This document shows positions 10,098-21,272 of a stretch of DNA of 64,000 bases, in pieces. The stretch is from Saitoella complicata NRRL Y-17804 (taxonomy: Eukaryota; Ascomycota; Saitoellomycetes; Saitoellales; Saitoellaceae). The DNA lies in NCBI RefSeq assembly GCF_001661265.1, contig NW_017567021.1:1-64000 (forward strand). The letters are read 5' to 3'. The notes below the pieces were generated by a model. It was not told where the DNA came from. It was given only the letters and a program-made list of their open reading frames with translations, and did not search any database. Position 1 is the stretch's first letter. Every line of letters begins with the position of its first letter. Both the position numbers and the translations under genes were made by a program.

Positions 10098-11446
10098 TAG
10101 CCATGACAATGCCATGAACAACAATCCCAGATATCATCATGAATTATGGCCGATAGATTGCATCAGTGGTTTAAAGATGATATTTTGAGATTTATGACGG
10201 ATCCTATCAAGGATTCAGCAACATTTTCTGCAAAGGATGCGTGTTTTCATGGCAAAATTGCCGTGACGACAACAAAACCATGCATCAAATTTCACCTGAT
10301 CCATGATTCTCACACACCTAGTGCAAATACTGCTACATACATATATATCTATCTTAAGCTCAGGAATCTGTGAAGCGGACCCACGAAGCGCGAACATATT
10401 GATATCCGGAAGTGATATCAAGATCATTACCATCATGATCAATGCCTTCAGACTCTGAGAATCTCTGATGATCTTGAGAAATTCACCAAGATTGCACATC
10501 CTGAAGAATCCTTTCTCCTGTTGTTCCAAACTATTCTGTATTTTACACGAAAGTGCCTGGGTTTACTGAATAATCCAGAATTTGGGAACGTGCGGGAAAC
10601 ATGCTGGGGATTGCAGATATGCATATACCAGGATGTGGTTGGCAATCCTTAGGATTTTTCAACATTTTTGGGACTATAACATCTTCAAAGAAGTGGCACC
10701 TGTTGATGCGATACTGCGATAGCTGGCCGCTTAAGCAAAAGGTTGCAAGTTTTGACAAACCTTTGCTGCTCAGTGCTGAACACGTTATCGTCAGAGCAAA
10801 GATTCAAATAGTGTGAGGAGTTGTTACAACAGAGTTCAATTACAACAAAAACCGACTTATGCATATCCAAAGCACAAAACACAAACGCCTGTCTATTGAA
10901 TCACAGAAAGAATAATCTTGGTCCTTGGTACCCCACTTCATAATTTTCCGCCTGTACTCAAAAACTGTCATACTCAGCAGCAGCTTGCTCGCAAAGCTCA
11001 CCAAGCTTGGTCATCCATCCACGGCCAAGCTCAGAATACTCCTTAATGAGATCTTTGGGAATTACCATCAACTTGTCCGTCAATGTGGGCTGACTCTGCT
11101 TCACCCCATCGACTTCATCCAGCTGAGCAGAATCAACTGATTTCCAAACGGCGCTGCGATTCAATATCATCTACAGCCATACGTGTATTGAGTGGAGTGG
11201 ATGAGTTAGCCGACCTTGAAATAGTTGAGCGCACAGAGCAGACACTTCCATGCACATTGAGGGCGGGAGCGTAATTGGCGGCAAGTTTGCAGGACACGAG
11301 CCCTTCTGTACCATGATGGGGAATTGTTGAGCTGGATTAGGCATTGCTGGACTTGACGGGTGCAGTTGCCTTGCCGTTCATTGCAACACACTTAGTCAGG
11401 TAACTTGGAGATGCCGTCTGATAGAATCGCCTGAGTTTTGACTGCC
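10098..11446. other. intergenic, no supported gene
   Basis: Only short frames with no recognisable domain. A small minus-strand stretch near 10958-11170 (KLMVIPKDLIKEYSELGRGW) has protein-like composition, but no start, splice pattern or family could be supported. Confidence 0.4.
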
Positions 11447-12043
11447 CTACACGAAGATCCTTGGAGGGGCCTGTGTTGGCCTCCCAATCCTGATGACGGT
11501 AAAGCCACTTTCTGCCTGGCCTGTGTTGAGCAGCTCTTTTGCATTGGCCTCAGCCATCTCAATAATCCAGTTCTGGTACACCTTTCGGTATTCCGGATCA
11601 TATGTGATGTGGAGGACTTGTTGCTGGGACAGCCAATCCCAGTCGGCGAGGTCAGGAACCGCAACCTCATCTCTATACTGGTCCTCCCTAGCCTTAGCAG
11701 CTTTCGCATCTTTGAATGTGTTGTTGGGGCATTTTGGTCCCTTTGAGTCAGCCAATGTTTCAATGGATGTATATGTCCTGAGGACTGGCTTGTAAGGTGC
11801 TGCTGACACAAGAGCTAGTTCAAGACCAAAAATCTCTTGAGCAGTGGGGCTGCGAGTGTGAGTCTTGCTCGTTGAAAAGATCAGATAGGGGAGTTGTTGG
11901 TTGAGGAGGATCGACAAGGTGGGCAGGGACAGCACTCTTACCATACCAGGGTATAGGTTCGCTGGACCTGTTTGCCACCTGACGTCCGATCGATCACGAG
12001 GACTACGGAGTTGATGTAGTGTGTTCGACGTCATGACTGGCAA
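11447..12043 (-). CDS. unrecognised reading frame, possible gene remnant
   Basis: An open frame of just under 200 codons whose second half has normal protein-like composition (for example DEVAVPDLADWDWLSQQQVL and VYQNWIIEMAEANAKELLN). No family is recognised. The first ATG is about nine bases inside the frame at 12034. Downstream on the same strand the other frames are interrupted by stops, and no clear splice sites extend it. It may be a remnant of a larger gene, an orphan gene, or chance. It is isolated in the repeat-rich island. Confidence 0.25.
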   Translation of the reverse strand: MPVMTSNTLHQLRSPRDRSDVRWQTGPANLYPGMVRVLSLPTLSILLNQQLPYLIFSTSKTHTRSPTAQEIFGLELALVSAAPYKPVLRTYTSIETLADSKGPKCPNNTFKDAKAAKAREDQYRDEVAVPDLADWDWLSQQQVLHITYDPEYRKVYQNWIIEMAEANAKELLNTGQAESGFTVIRIGRPTQAPPRIFV

Positions 12044-13845
12044 GCTGTAGCTACTATAGCAACGTAGCGGTGAGAATGCCGCATCCGGTCTTAGCGTCGT
12101 GCGCTGCTACATGGTATCAGCACCGTTTCGCGTCACTCTGGTGATGGTGAAGGTAAAGTCTCACCTTCGAAGCAGACCTCAGTAATAGTCCCAGGTGGAT
12201 TTATTGGGGATTATGCCAGAGGAATTAATCCCAGATAATCTGATCAAAGGCGCCCCACGCCGTAGTGCTACGAAGTTTACTGCGTTGCGCATGCGGCGCA
12301 CGACACCATGACCACAACTGCAAAGAAGAAGCCTAGGTTTATGATCATAAGGCGACGGGTAATCTTTGGGGCGTTTCAGTACTACTACCTATCCACTGCA
12401 ATCGAGGTCGTCATTGACACTCTTTGCTAGCGATTGAATATCTAGCGGTGAGTAATAATAAATATTTCCATAACCGTTGCCGTGGGACACAATGCTCCAC
12501 AAGGATTCCTATATGAAGGACCATGAAAAGCGAAAGTACCGAGACGGACTGGGAGGACGACGCTTTGTATAGTGGCTCAAGTTTTGCAACGTGACCCACT
12601 GTAATCCAATCCGTTTGCGTTGAGACGTGGGGAAAGTCGATGAAGTTTGTTCAAGTGGACACTGTTGTCAACATGGTTTCTCGAGTCTGTAAGTACCTAG
12701 CGTTTCTCGCCCCGAGACAGCTGTTTGTTATGAACGGACTAATACGTAAGCTAAAAGGGCCTGCCCATTCCGACGTTCTTCCACAGCTACTAAGTTGAGT
12801 CTCACTACCCAGCCTTAGACTGTCCAAGATAGGTAGCTTGTCACGTAGATCGAAGGTAGACCAGTGAAGGTGGACGGCTCCAACGGCTTAAAGCAATTCG
12901 CTTCCAGCAATGACTAGGGTACTCCAAGTGCTCAAAAATTCAGGGAAAATACTCGGCAACTACCATCTACAACCTTTTCGCTCTCGCTCTACGATTTAGT
13001 GCTCAAAGCTGATATTCGACAAACGACCTGAGATACCTATTAGGGCCTTACAAGCATGCGAACTTCGTCTTCGCTTCGGTTTATGAATACTGGGAGACAG
13101 AACCGAAAGTTATGAGATCGTGCGCCTTTCCCATTCCCGTGAGAACATCGAAAGGTGTATGCCAGCCCTTGTCGTTCATGCTCGAAGTTAAGAGCACAAG
13201 CATATCGACATGCCAGTTTCTCACTTACAGTGTCAGACTTCCCGGTTGAATTAAGCGAACATGATAATGCCGAGTATTCAACGTCAAATTTTGTCCCCAG
13301 CATCTACCATCTGGACAAAAAACGGTAAAGCTTAACGTGCACACAAGTGGCATAGGTATGGATGCAAAGTTCGTCTACAGCAGAGCGAGCATCTGTTTCC
13401 AGCTTTACTTCATAGAGGAGAAAGGCCTTAGACGTGATCCGGTATCATCCTCTGAAATTAGAACGTTGCATGGCGTAGAGGTCCTTCTCATGAGTCCCAC
13501 GCTACTGGGCAATCGGGAGGTCACTTGCACAGGTCGAGCCCGGGCCAACAACCACAACCCCGCAACGCATGGACTTGCCGTATACTTACCGTCTGAGTTC
13601 TCCGCAAGCATGAGCTCGTCGGAAGACTCTTTCCTGGCAATAAAGATATCATTAAAGGATGCATCTTCGGCGCACGCCTTAATCGAAGAGAGAGCTCGAT
13701 GGATACAGGATGGCTGCATCCGTACGTCATATGACTGACGGCTGACCGCCCAACTTCTCCGCTCTTAAATGAACAGCAACACCAACATGGGGTACCATAA
13801 CAATGACTCCAGCAGCTTTGGTATGCCGCATACAACCGACTTACC
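12044..13845. other. intergenic, no supported gene
   Basis: No convincing coding frame, RNA gene or organised repeat. One more ATTATGCC-type relative of the repeat motif occurs near 12210. The last few hundred bases presumably hold the promoter of the acyl-CoA synthetase. Confidence 0.5.
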
Positions 13846-15585
13846 ATGGCCCATTATCAATCACCGACCTTGACTCGCCCTGAGCGGTTCAATTTTGCTA
13901 CAGACGTCGTTGACTATTGGGCAGCCCAGACTCCCGTCCCTCGCGCTTTATTCTGGACCAGTCGCGATGGAAAGCAGCAGCGCGACTTGTCTTACAAACA
14001 CTTCAGCACACAGTCACATCGGATTGCGACCCTGCTCGACAGCTTGGGCGTTCGGAGGGGCGATCGTCTTGTGATCATCTTGCCAAGGATCCCGGAGTGG
14101 TGGGAGATAGTGACGGGATGCTTGCGTGCAGGAATCGTCGTTTGTCCGAGCACGACCTTGCTCGTTGCTCATGACATCGAGTATCGCGTCAATGCATCAC
14201 AGGCGACCGTATTTGTGGGTGACGACGTTAGTTGTCAGAAATTTGCGGCTGTGCGTGATAAATGCCCACAAGTCAAGGTGGTGTTGAAAGTGAACGGAAG
14301 CAGTGGAGCCGCGCAATCGGGCGTCGTGGACCTTTTCTCTGCGCTTTCGAAGGTTCCGTCAGACGCGACGTTTGCCGCCGGTTCCATCCGCGTCGAAGAC
14401 CCCGCGATTATCTACTTCACATCCGGAACTACTGGTCTCGCCAAGATGGTCTTGCATAACCAAATTTCTTACCCACTCGCGCATACAATCACCGGAAAGC
14501 ACTGGTTGAGGTTGAAGCCAGGCGACTTGTACTGGAATCTCTCTGAGCAGGGATGGGCGAAGGCGGCGTGGTCATTCTTTGGGACATGGAACTGCGGAGC
14601 ATCATTGTTCATTCAGGATGATCGTAGTGCATTTGATCCATTCCATCTCATCGATACCCTAAACAAGTTCCCAATCACGACCATGTGCGCTCCACCGACC
14701 GCTTATCGTCAACTGGTGCTAGATAAGTGTCGGAAGTATTTCGCTGCGAATCCGCCGAAAGCACTTAACCACGTCACCGGCGCTGGTGAACCTCTGAACG
14801 CCGAGGTGATCAAGATCTTCAAGGATATGTCCGGCGGCTTGCAAATTTGCGACGGATATGGACAGACGGAAACAATCATGGTATGCGGAAACTTTGCCGG
14901 AAACCCCATTAAACCAGGATCAATGGGTAAGCCCTCGCCGGGGGTGCCCCTTGCAGTCATCACTGAAGAAGGCATTGAAGCACCACATCACACCGAGGGC
15001 GATATGGCCATCAGAGTTAGCAAAGAGTCGACTACTGATGGCCCGAGCGAGTTCTTTGGTATCTTTGATGGCTACATTCTCAACGGCAAAGCTGAACGTC
15101 GTACACGCATGGCCAAGGACGGCAAGACCGTGTGGTATCTGACTGGCGATCGTGCAACACGAGACGAAGACGGATACTTTTGGTTCGTTGGACGTGCAGA
15201 CGATGTCATCAACTCTGCCGGGTACCGTATTGGCCCGTTCGAGGTGGAATCAGTTCTGAAGCAGCATCCCGGAATTGTCGAGTCTGCTGTCGTCGCTTCG
15301 CCTGATCCTGAACGCGTGGAAGTTGTGAAGGCCTTCATCGTCCTCACCGACACTTATGCGGAGAAGAACGAAGAGGAATTGAAGCAAGCGATCCAAGAGT
15401 TTTGCAAGACAAATGCGGCGCCTTACAAGTACCCGAGGAAGATACAGTTCGTGCCTGCTTCGTTCTTGCCGAAGACTATCAGTGGGAAGATTCAGCGGAA
15501 TCAGTTGAGGAAGATGGAGAAGGAGGCATACGAGGCTCGGAACGATGGCCCCAAGAGTGTAGCAGGCGTAGCGGCCAAGCTTTGA
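13846..15585 (+). CDS. acyl-CoA synthetase (medium-chain ACSM-like), probably peroxisomal
   Basis: Intronless, 579 residues, the usual size for the AMP-forming acyl-CoA synthetase family. It would activate a carboxylic acid to acyl-AMP and then acyl-CoA. Visible motifs: the P-loop YFTSGTTGLAK (the usual Pro is Ala), GYGQTE at the acyl-binding site, YLTGDRATRDEDGYFWFVGR with the hinge, and KTISGKIQR with the catalytic Lys near the C-terminus. Overall similarity in feel is to the medium-chain/butyryl group rather than acetyl-CoA synthetase. The last three residues are AKL, an accepted PTS1 variant, so peroxisomal import is likely. ATG 13846 is the first in the frame. It is the first intact gene after the gene-free island; substrate chain length is not readable. 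Confidence 0.85.
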   Translation: MAHYQSPTLTRPERFNFATDVVDYWAAQTPVPRALFWTSRDGKQQRDLSYKHFSTQSHRIATLLDSLGVRRGDRLVIILPRIPEWWEIVTGCLRAGIVVCPSTTLLVAHDIEYRVNASQATVFVGDDVSCQKFAAVRDKCPQVKVVLKVNGSSGAAQSGVVDLFSALSKVPSDATFAAGSIRVEDPAIIYFTSGTTGLAKMVLHNQISYPLAHTITGKHWLRLKPGDLYWNLSEQGWAKAAWSFFGTWNCGASLFIQDDRSAFDPFHLIDTLNKFPITTMCAPPTAYRQLVLDKCRKYFAANPPKALNHVTGAGEPLNAEVIKIFKDMSGGLQICDGYGQTETIMVCGNFAGNPIKPGSMGKPSPGVPLAVITEEGIEAPHHTEGDMAIRVSKESTTDGPSEFFGIFDGYILNGKAERRTRMAKDGKTVWYLTGDRATRDEDGYFWFVGRADDVINSAGYRIGPFEVESVLKQHPGIVESAVVASPDPERVEVVKAFIVLTDTYAEKNEEELKQAIQEFCKTNAAPYKYPRKIQFVPASFLPKTISGKIQRNQLRKMEKEAYEARNDGPKSVAGVAAKL

Positions 15586-15819
15586 TGGAGCACGTGATGC
15601 ACCTGCAGCTGTCCATTTAGGAATTCGCACGCAGAATGCAAGTCCGCTATTCCGTGACGCGCCTTCCGCGCTAGTCGAATGTGGAGGTGTAAATGAAAGT
15701 TCTTCGTCGTCCTTCGCACGGACCACCGTCATAATAAGATCACGAAAAATACAGGACTCGATGCTTTATAAGATGGGCACCGGCTGTAAATATGAAGGGC
15801 AACAGACAAGCAATTCAAG

Positions 15820-16669
15820 ATGCTCTCCAACATCTTCACCGTCGGTCTCGCCGCTATCCTCCTCGGTCTCCAAGGATCAGAGGCGGCCCATGCCACTTGC
15901 TACAACTTGACTATCCCGGTCACCATCTCCGCTAGCAACACCAACCTCTCCCTGCCTCTCCCGGTCAATCAGTCCCAGGTGATCGACTTTGCGACTGCTT
16001 CTGCCTCCATCGCGAACAACATCACCAACTACGTCGAGGGCAACTACACCCTCGACGCGACCTACAACATCTCCGCCAGGTTATGCTTGCCCACTTACGC
16101 TGCCAACAGCAACTCTTCCACCAACCGCAATGACACGGTTCAGTTCTTGATCCACGGAATCGGCTTCGACAAGTCTTACTGGGACTTGCCTTGCATCAAC
16201 GGAGTTAACTACTCCTACACCGAAGCTGCTCTTGCCGGGGGGTATGCTACCTTTGGCATTGACAGGTTGGGTGTTGGGCTCAGCAACCCCTCTCTAAGGG
16301 ATGATGCGACTATTGATCCCAAGAATGAGATCCAGACCCCTGCTCACATCGAGGTTGTTCACCAGCTCACTAACATGTCCGCAATGGCTCCATCCCTCCA
16401 TAAGCAACACGTCCTTCGAGAGCGTCATCCACGTCGGACACTCCTACGGATCCATCCTCTCCAACGGCTTGGTTGCGAAGCACCCCAACGCCTCGGATGG
16501 TTTGATCCTCCAGGGTTACTCCGCCAACGGCTCATGGGTCCCTCAGACAATCGCCGGTCTCCTCCCTACCATTGCCGCTCAGGACCAATCCTTCCGCTTC
16601 ATAAACGCCTCCACCGGTGTCGCCTTGAACTCTGGTTACCTCCTCTCCAACAACATGTTCCCTGTTTAA
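15820..16669 (+). pseudogene. secreted alpha/beta-hydrolase, frameshifted and short
   Basis: The frame begins with a clear signal peptide (MLSNIFTVGLAAILLGLQG then SEA) and a region rich in NxS/T sites. HGIGFDKSYWDLP fits the oxyanion loop and GIDRLGVGLSNPS the strand before the nucleophile of alpha/beta-hydrolases. The first frame loses sense near 16375-16400; the family-like sequence continues in the next frame as SVIHVGHSYGSIL, with the GHSYG nucleophile, and ends at 16669 with NNMFPV. No intron of reasonable size bridges the shift. The expected acid and His region after the nucleophile is missing or too short. The gene therefore looks dead in this strain. A TATA-like TTTATAA lies about 55 bp before the ATG. 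Confidence 0.65.
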
Positions 16670-17086
16670 GTAATGCTTTGCTTTCTCTTCAACCTCGATG
16701 AATGACGCCAGCATATATGCGGTTATTTCTCTCTCATGTCGTGGTTAAGTCACGACAACGGATTGCACGGTTTCGAACGACCTTAGTGCGCAGGACATCA
16801 CGCTGAACCTTGGTGTTGTAATGATCGTGAGTGGGATGTCGTGATGTATGCCGAAGGAAGGCAGATGAGATACCTGAACCACGAGGATATGACATAGAGA
16901 GACGTAGAACTCCATTGAATCATTGAAACAAATGCTAATAGAATCGTCCAAAATACTAAAAGATAGTTACTGTGATCTAGACGAATGTCCAGATCATACC
17001 AAACAATGTTCACCCAAAAATGCTCCGATGCTCACATAATGATGTCGTACACTCATATCCACAAGACGCCTATCCATTAAATTTCA
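16670..17086. other. intergenic between converging pseudogenes
   Basis: No gene or RNA seen. It separates the 3' ends of the broken hydrolase (plus) and the broken MFS permease (minus). Confidence 0.6.
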
Positions 17087-18921
17087 TCAAGCCATATTCT
17101 CACGTTTCGGCACGTTCTCGTTATCAGCTTCATCTTCCTTCAGCGTGTCACTCGTCCCTTCCGATGCATGCCTATCCAAAGTCGTCTTATGGATAGCATT
17201 CTCTTGCTCCTGAGGAACCTGCTCCGAACCGTCCTGACAACCTCCGTTTTCCTTCTTGTTGCTCTGTTCAGCTTGCTCACCCGTGTTTTTCTCCTTGTCT
17301 TTGTCTTTGTCTTTGTCATCGTCACTATCATGATCGTCGTCACCGGCTCCGCCGATAGTACTCTCACGCATGGCGGGAGAGCGTCTTCTGATCTCCGGAC
17401 CCTTCCAGATCAAAACAAAAGGAATAGCGCTAAGCGCAAGAGCGATGAAACCCAGAAGGGTTGAAGCCCACCTGAAGTTGAGCTTTTGGTAAAGGTTGTG
17501 CGATGCGAGGGGCAAGAAGGCACCGAACGAGTTACAGCCCAGAGAAGCAGAGGTCAAGACGGATGCGGCGTACCTTGCGTAGGAATCACTCAAATAGTTG
17601 ACAACAGCTAAGTAGATGGTGTAAATACCGATACCGACGAAAACAATACCGATGGTGGGGACGACTCAGTGTACGTCCGGGTAAGACAACCATCCGTAGA
17701 TGAAAAGACCAGCAGTGAAAACCAGCGAACCACCGCAAGACATGTAGAAATGTGCCTCCGGAAGTGGTTTCTTTCCCTTAGCATCCTTGTTTCTCTTCGC
17801 TGTTTGGAGATACGCGCGATCCTGAATCGGGTTCAAGACTGTATCAATAACGGCTCCGACAGACAAGGCCAACTGAATGAGGCCGGTGATGAGCGTAGAG
17901 AAACCACAGCTTGCCGAGAACGTTTGCGGCACCGAAGATTGGAAGAGGAAGAGGATACCCCAGGCGAAAGAGACCCATAGGGTGAAGAAGAACACGACGG
18001 ACTCCGTGAAAAGGAAAACGATCGGTCGAGTACAAGAAAGCTTGACGAGTTGAGTTAAGGACTCACGCTTCGCCTCAGCCTTAGCGTACACTCTCCGGCC
18101 AGTTTCCTTTCGCATCTTCTTTGCGATCTGACTGACGAGCACATCTCCGCGAGTTTCCAGGAGAATCAACCAGAAGATAGGTAGGAAACCGCCGTCAATA
18201 ATGAGCTGCATCCAGAAAATCCACCTCCAACCTTTTGGCTCCGCAATCAGGCCCCCGAACCATGGGCCGAGGGCAATACCGGCTACAGACGACAATCCGA
18301 AGATAGACATAGGCAAACTGCGATCGGCATCGGTAAGGAACAGGTCTGTAATGGTTCCTCCGATGATGTTGATGGCTGTCGATGAAGCACCTCCACCGAA
18401 GAACCTAGTCACAACAAGTGTCTGAAAGTTCTGTGCAACAGCAGAGGGAACGAGGAAGATCAGGAAGACAATATAACTCCCAAAGTAGATCGGGATGCGC
18501 CCAATGATTTCACTGGTGGAACCACGAAAAGTGGAAACACAGCAGCACCGACGTTCCAACTTGTCGTCGCAAAGTACAAGTATGTACTCTGTTCATGGCC
18601 GTGAATGTTGACGACGTCGCCAATCTGCGTGTTACCGGATCCGTATGACCCAGCTGGCAGACCGCAAAGAATACCAATCCAGCACACAGTGATGGTAATC
18701 AACCACTTGCGACATTTTGGCCACATGTAAGGATTTCTCTTGTCTCCAGGATCCCAATCGATGCTAGCAACGCAGATCAGCTACCATCCAGATCGTCCGA
18801 AGGGAATCACTCACTATTCCACCAGCTCCGTTTCCTCGCTCGCTAGGAAAGTTGGCGGGTTCGGCGTATCCTGCGTAGCCAGACGCAGTTCTTGCCCTTC
18901 CGTCTGCAAAGCATGCTCCAT
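17087..18921 (-). pseudogene. MFS drug/polyamine-type (DHA1) permease, broken
   Basis: Exon 1 (18921-18815) starts MEHALQTEGQELRLATQDTP. A 51-bp GTGAGT...TAG intron (18814-18764) joins it to YIDWDPGDKRNPYMWPKCRKW, the cytosolic entry typical of fungal DHA1 permeases. Transmembrane helices and family motifs follow, such as GRIPIYFGSYIVF, TRFFGGGASS and GPWFGGLIAEPKGWRW. Two lesions are visible: a frameshift near 18515 (between FPLFVVPP and SEIIGRIPIYFG) and a TGA at 17668-17666 where the family has Trp (YPDVH-stop-VVPTIG), a G-to-A change. The frame beyond is open to 17087 and ends in an acidic DDDKDKDKDKEK tail. In life it would have been a plasma-membrane 12-helix exporter. The lesions are few, so loss is recent or strain-specific. 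Confidence 0.72.
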
Positions 18922-19550
18922 GATGAGTACTCAACGCCCAAGGTTGCTTCGTCGCAAGGTGTGCCGCCTGAGCATACACGCTGATCTGGGAATATAGCAG
19001 AAAAGTATCATGGCACCTAAAGAAAGCTTCTATCAGAGTCCGTGTCGTACGGGCCGGCGACACCTGATCACCGCCGACGGAAGACTCGCGCATACCGGAG
19101 AATAGTGCGACCGTGGAATGTCATGGCCGCAGGGGTCGCGCGCGTACCGAAGCCAGCAAGCTTCCCTCCCAATTTGACCGAGACGGCTGGCGAGCCGTTT
19201 AGGAGATCTGGACCAGCTTGAAGCTGTCTACACGTGCGCCGCCTTCTTCATCCGTGACTCGGTATTACTTGGGGCTGCGTCTGACAGGTGCGAAATGGGG
19301 CCGAAACGCGCCAGCTGCGGGCTAGTCTGAGCGCCGACCGTACAAACACAAAACCCATCGAGGTTCGCACGGCCGCGGCCAGCAACAACATCCTGAATCG
19401 TAAATCATATTCACGAAAGAAGTAGAAGAAGTCCTCACGTGTGGTGATAAAATTTTGCTTGTAAAAAATCCGGTCACAGACCGGCAGGAAATCTATGCTA
19501 TGACGAAAACAATAATGCTATTATCCAAATATCCTTTTCCCTCGTTATAC
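18922..19550. other. intergenic, G+C-rich
   Basis: No supported gene. It contains the promoter side of the broken permease and the 3' side of the hexose transporter. Confidence 0.55.
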
Positions 19551-21272
19551 TCATACACTATCGACATCAGCATTGGGCCTGGAGCCACTGCCGCCCTCGC
19601 CGGACCTGTTCTCAACGTGCTGCGACCTAGGCGCAAGCCCGTACTTGGCCCTGTTAACCTTCTTCGCCTTTTGCGCCTTGGGGTCCTCATGACCGTGCTT
19701 GGGGTAGGGGTCCTGGTAGGTGTCCATCTCAGCGGCAGTCTCATCCTTGTCAGAGGCCTTGTCGTCGTTGCCGTCGGTGTCGAAGCCGTGCTCAGGCAAG
19801 AAGCCAACAGACTGCCACGGCTTGATGTCGGAAGCGTACAAGACATCGATCTGCTCGAGAGAAAGACCCTTGGTCTCCTTGGCGAAGAAGAATATGATGA
19901 CGGCGGAAGCGAAACAACAAGCAGCGAAAACGTAACCGTACTTGAAGCCGATAGCACCAGTGATGAAAGGAGTGAAGAAAGAAATCAAGAAGTTCCAGCC
20001 GAAGTTGCAAGCAGTAGCGAGACCAGCACACTTGGAACGAACCCTGAGAGGGTAGGACTCACCAACGATAACATAGGCAGCTGGAGCCCAAGTGGTAGCG
20101 AAGCCGAGAATGTAGAAACAGGCAAAGACAATCATGGCAATACCGGCACTCTTGTTGGGGTCGGTCTCGTTGGGTCCACCGTATAGCTTGTAGTTACCGA
20201 CGGAGGAGAAAATCAAGAAACATACGAACATCCACAAAGCACCGATGATGAGAGGAGTACGACGACCGAAGCGCTCCAAAACGTAAAGACCACCGAAAGT
20301 GCAAACGAAGTTAACGACACCGAGAATGATCTGAGCGACGAAAGGAGAATCGACGACCTGGATACCGGTGAAGATAGAGGTACCGTAGTAGAAGAAGTAG
20401 TTGGCACCGCAAAGCTGTTGGAAGGACATGACAGCCATTCCGAGGAAGGTCCTGTAACGGACACGCTTGCCGAAGACCTCAGCCCAGCTAGCGGTTCCAC
20501 CAGCCATCTCCTTCTCCAAGTTCCTAGCGATCTCCTGGTAGTCGGCTTCAACATTCTCATCGTCTTCGTTGGTGCCACGCATCTTGGCAAGAACGCGACG
20601 GCAGTCCTTCTCACGGCCAGCCTTCAGAAGGTAACGAGGAGACTCGGGCAAGAAGAGCATGCCGACACCAAGGATGATACCCCATAGGAAGTTGATACCG
20701 ATAGGAATCCTCCAGGAGCCAGTGTCCTGACGGCTCTCGGTTCCGTAATTGATACAGTATCCAACAAAGATACCGAGGGTGACGAACAATTGGTAAGTGG
20801 TGACGACAGTACCACGGACGGACTTGGGAGCAGTCTCAGACTGGTAAGAAGGAGTAACGACAGACAAAGCGCCAATACCGAGACCAGTGATGATACGCGC
20901 GACCATAACGTGCACCCAAGAGTTGGTAGCGGAGATCTGGAGAACAATACCAATGAGGTAGACGACACACCAGAACATGACAGAAATCTTCTTTCCGTAG
21001 CCATCGGCAATAGGAGAGGACAAAAGACATCCAATAAGAGTACCGATGTTGACCATACCGACGACGAGACCCTGACGAACGTTAGACATTCCAGTAACGA
21101 CACCGGTAGCGGCATCGCGGATGTCACCAAAGTGCTGCAAGTAGTTGTCCATGTTGATCAAACCAGCGATGGTTCCGGTATCAGCACCGAACATCCATCC
21201 TGACATGGAGGCGAAGATGAGAAAGATGACAATCGAGTTGTTTTGCTGCTTTCCATGGTCGGCGGCCGTCAT
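19551..21272 (-). CDS. hexose transporter, MFS sugar porter
   Basis: Intronless, 573 residues with 12 predicted helices. Sugar-porter signatures: MFGADTGTIAGL in helix 1, PESPRYLLKAGREKDCRRVL after helix 6, QQLCGANYFFYYG in helix 7, RFGRRTPLIIGALW between helices 8 and 9, and KETKGLSLEQIDVLYAS after helix 12. The C-terminal tail is long, charged and Gly-rich. The start is set at the ATG giving MTAADHGKQQ (21272) because it precedes helix 1 at the usual distance; the open frame further upstream has no transporter-like sequence. Codon use is strongly biased, suggesting high expression. It sits just downstream of galactokinase on the same strand, so galactose or glucose import is a reasonable guess; specificity cannot be read directly. 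Confidence 0.9.
   Translation of the reverse strand: MTAADHGKQQNNSIVIFLIFASMSGWMFGADTGTIAGLINMDNYLQHFGDIRDAATGVVTGMSNVRQGLVVGMVNIGTLIGCLLSSPIADGYGKKISVMFWCVVYLIGIVLQISATNSWVHVMVARIITGLGIGALSVVTPSYQSETAPKSVRGTVVTTYQLFVTLGIFVGYCINYGTESRQDTGSWRIPIGINFLWGIILGVGMLFLPESPRYLLKAGREKDCRRVLAKMRGTNEDDENVEADYQEIARNLEKEMAGGTASWAEVFGKRVRYRTFLGMAVMSFQQLCGANYFFYYGTSIFTGIQVVDSPFVAQIILGVVNFVCTFGGLYVLERFGRRTPLIIGALWMFVCFLIFSSVGNYKLYGGPNETDPNKSAGIAMIVFACFYILGFATTWAPAAYVIVGESYPLRVRSKCAGLATACNFGWNFLISFFTPFITGAIGFKYGYVFAACCFASAVIIFFFAKETKGLSLEQIDVLYASDIKPWQSVGFLPEHGFDTDGNDDKASDKDETAAEMDTYQDPYPKHGHEDPKAQKAKKVNRAKYGLAPRSQHVENRSGEGGSGSRPNADVDSV

Noticed and set aside
13337-13738. 133-codon frame before the acyl-CoA synthetase
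   Set aside because: No motif, no splice support and overlapped by equally long frames on the other strand.
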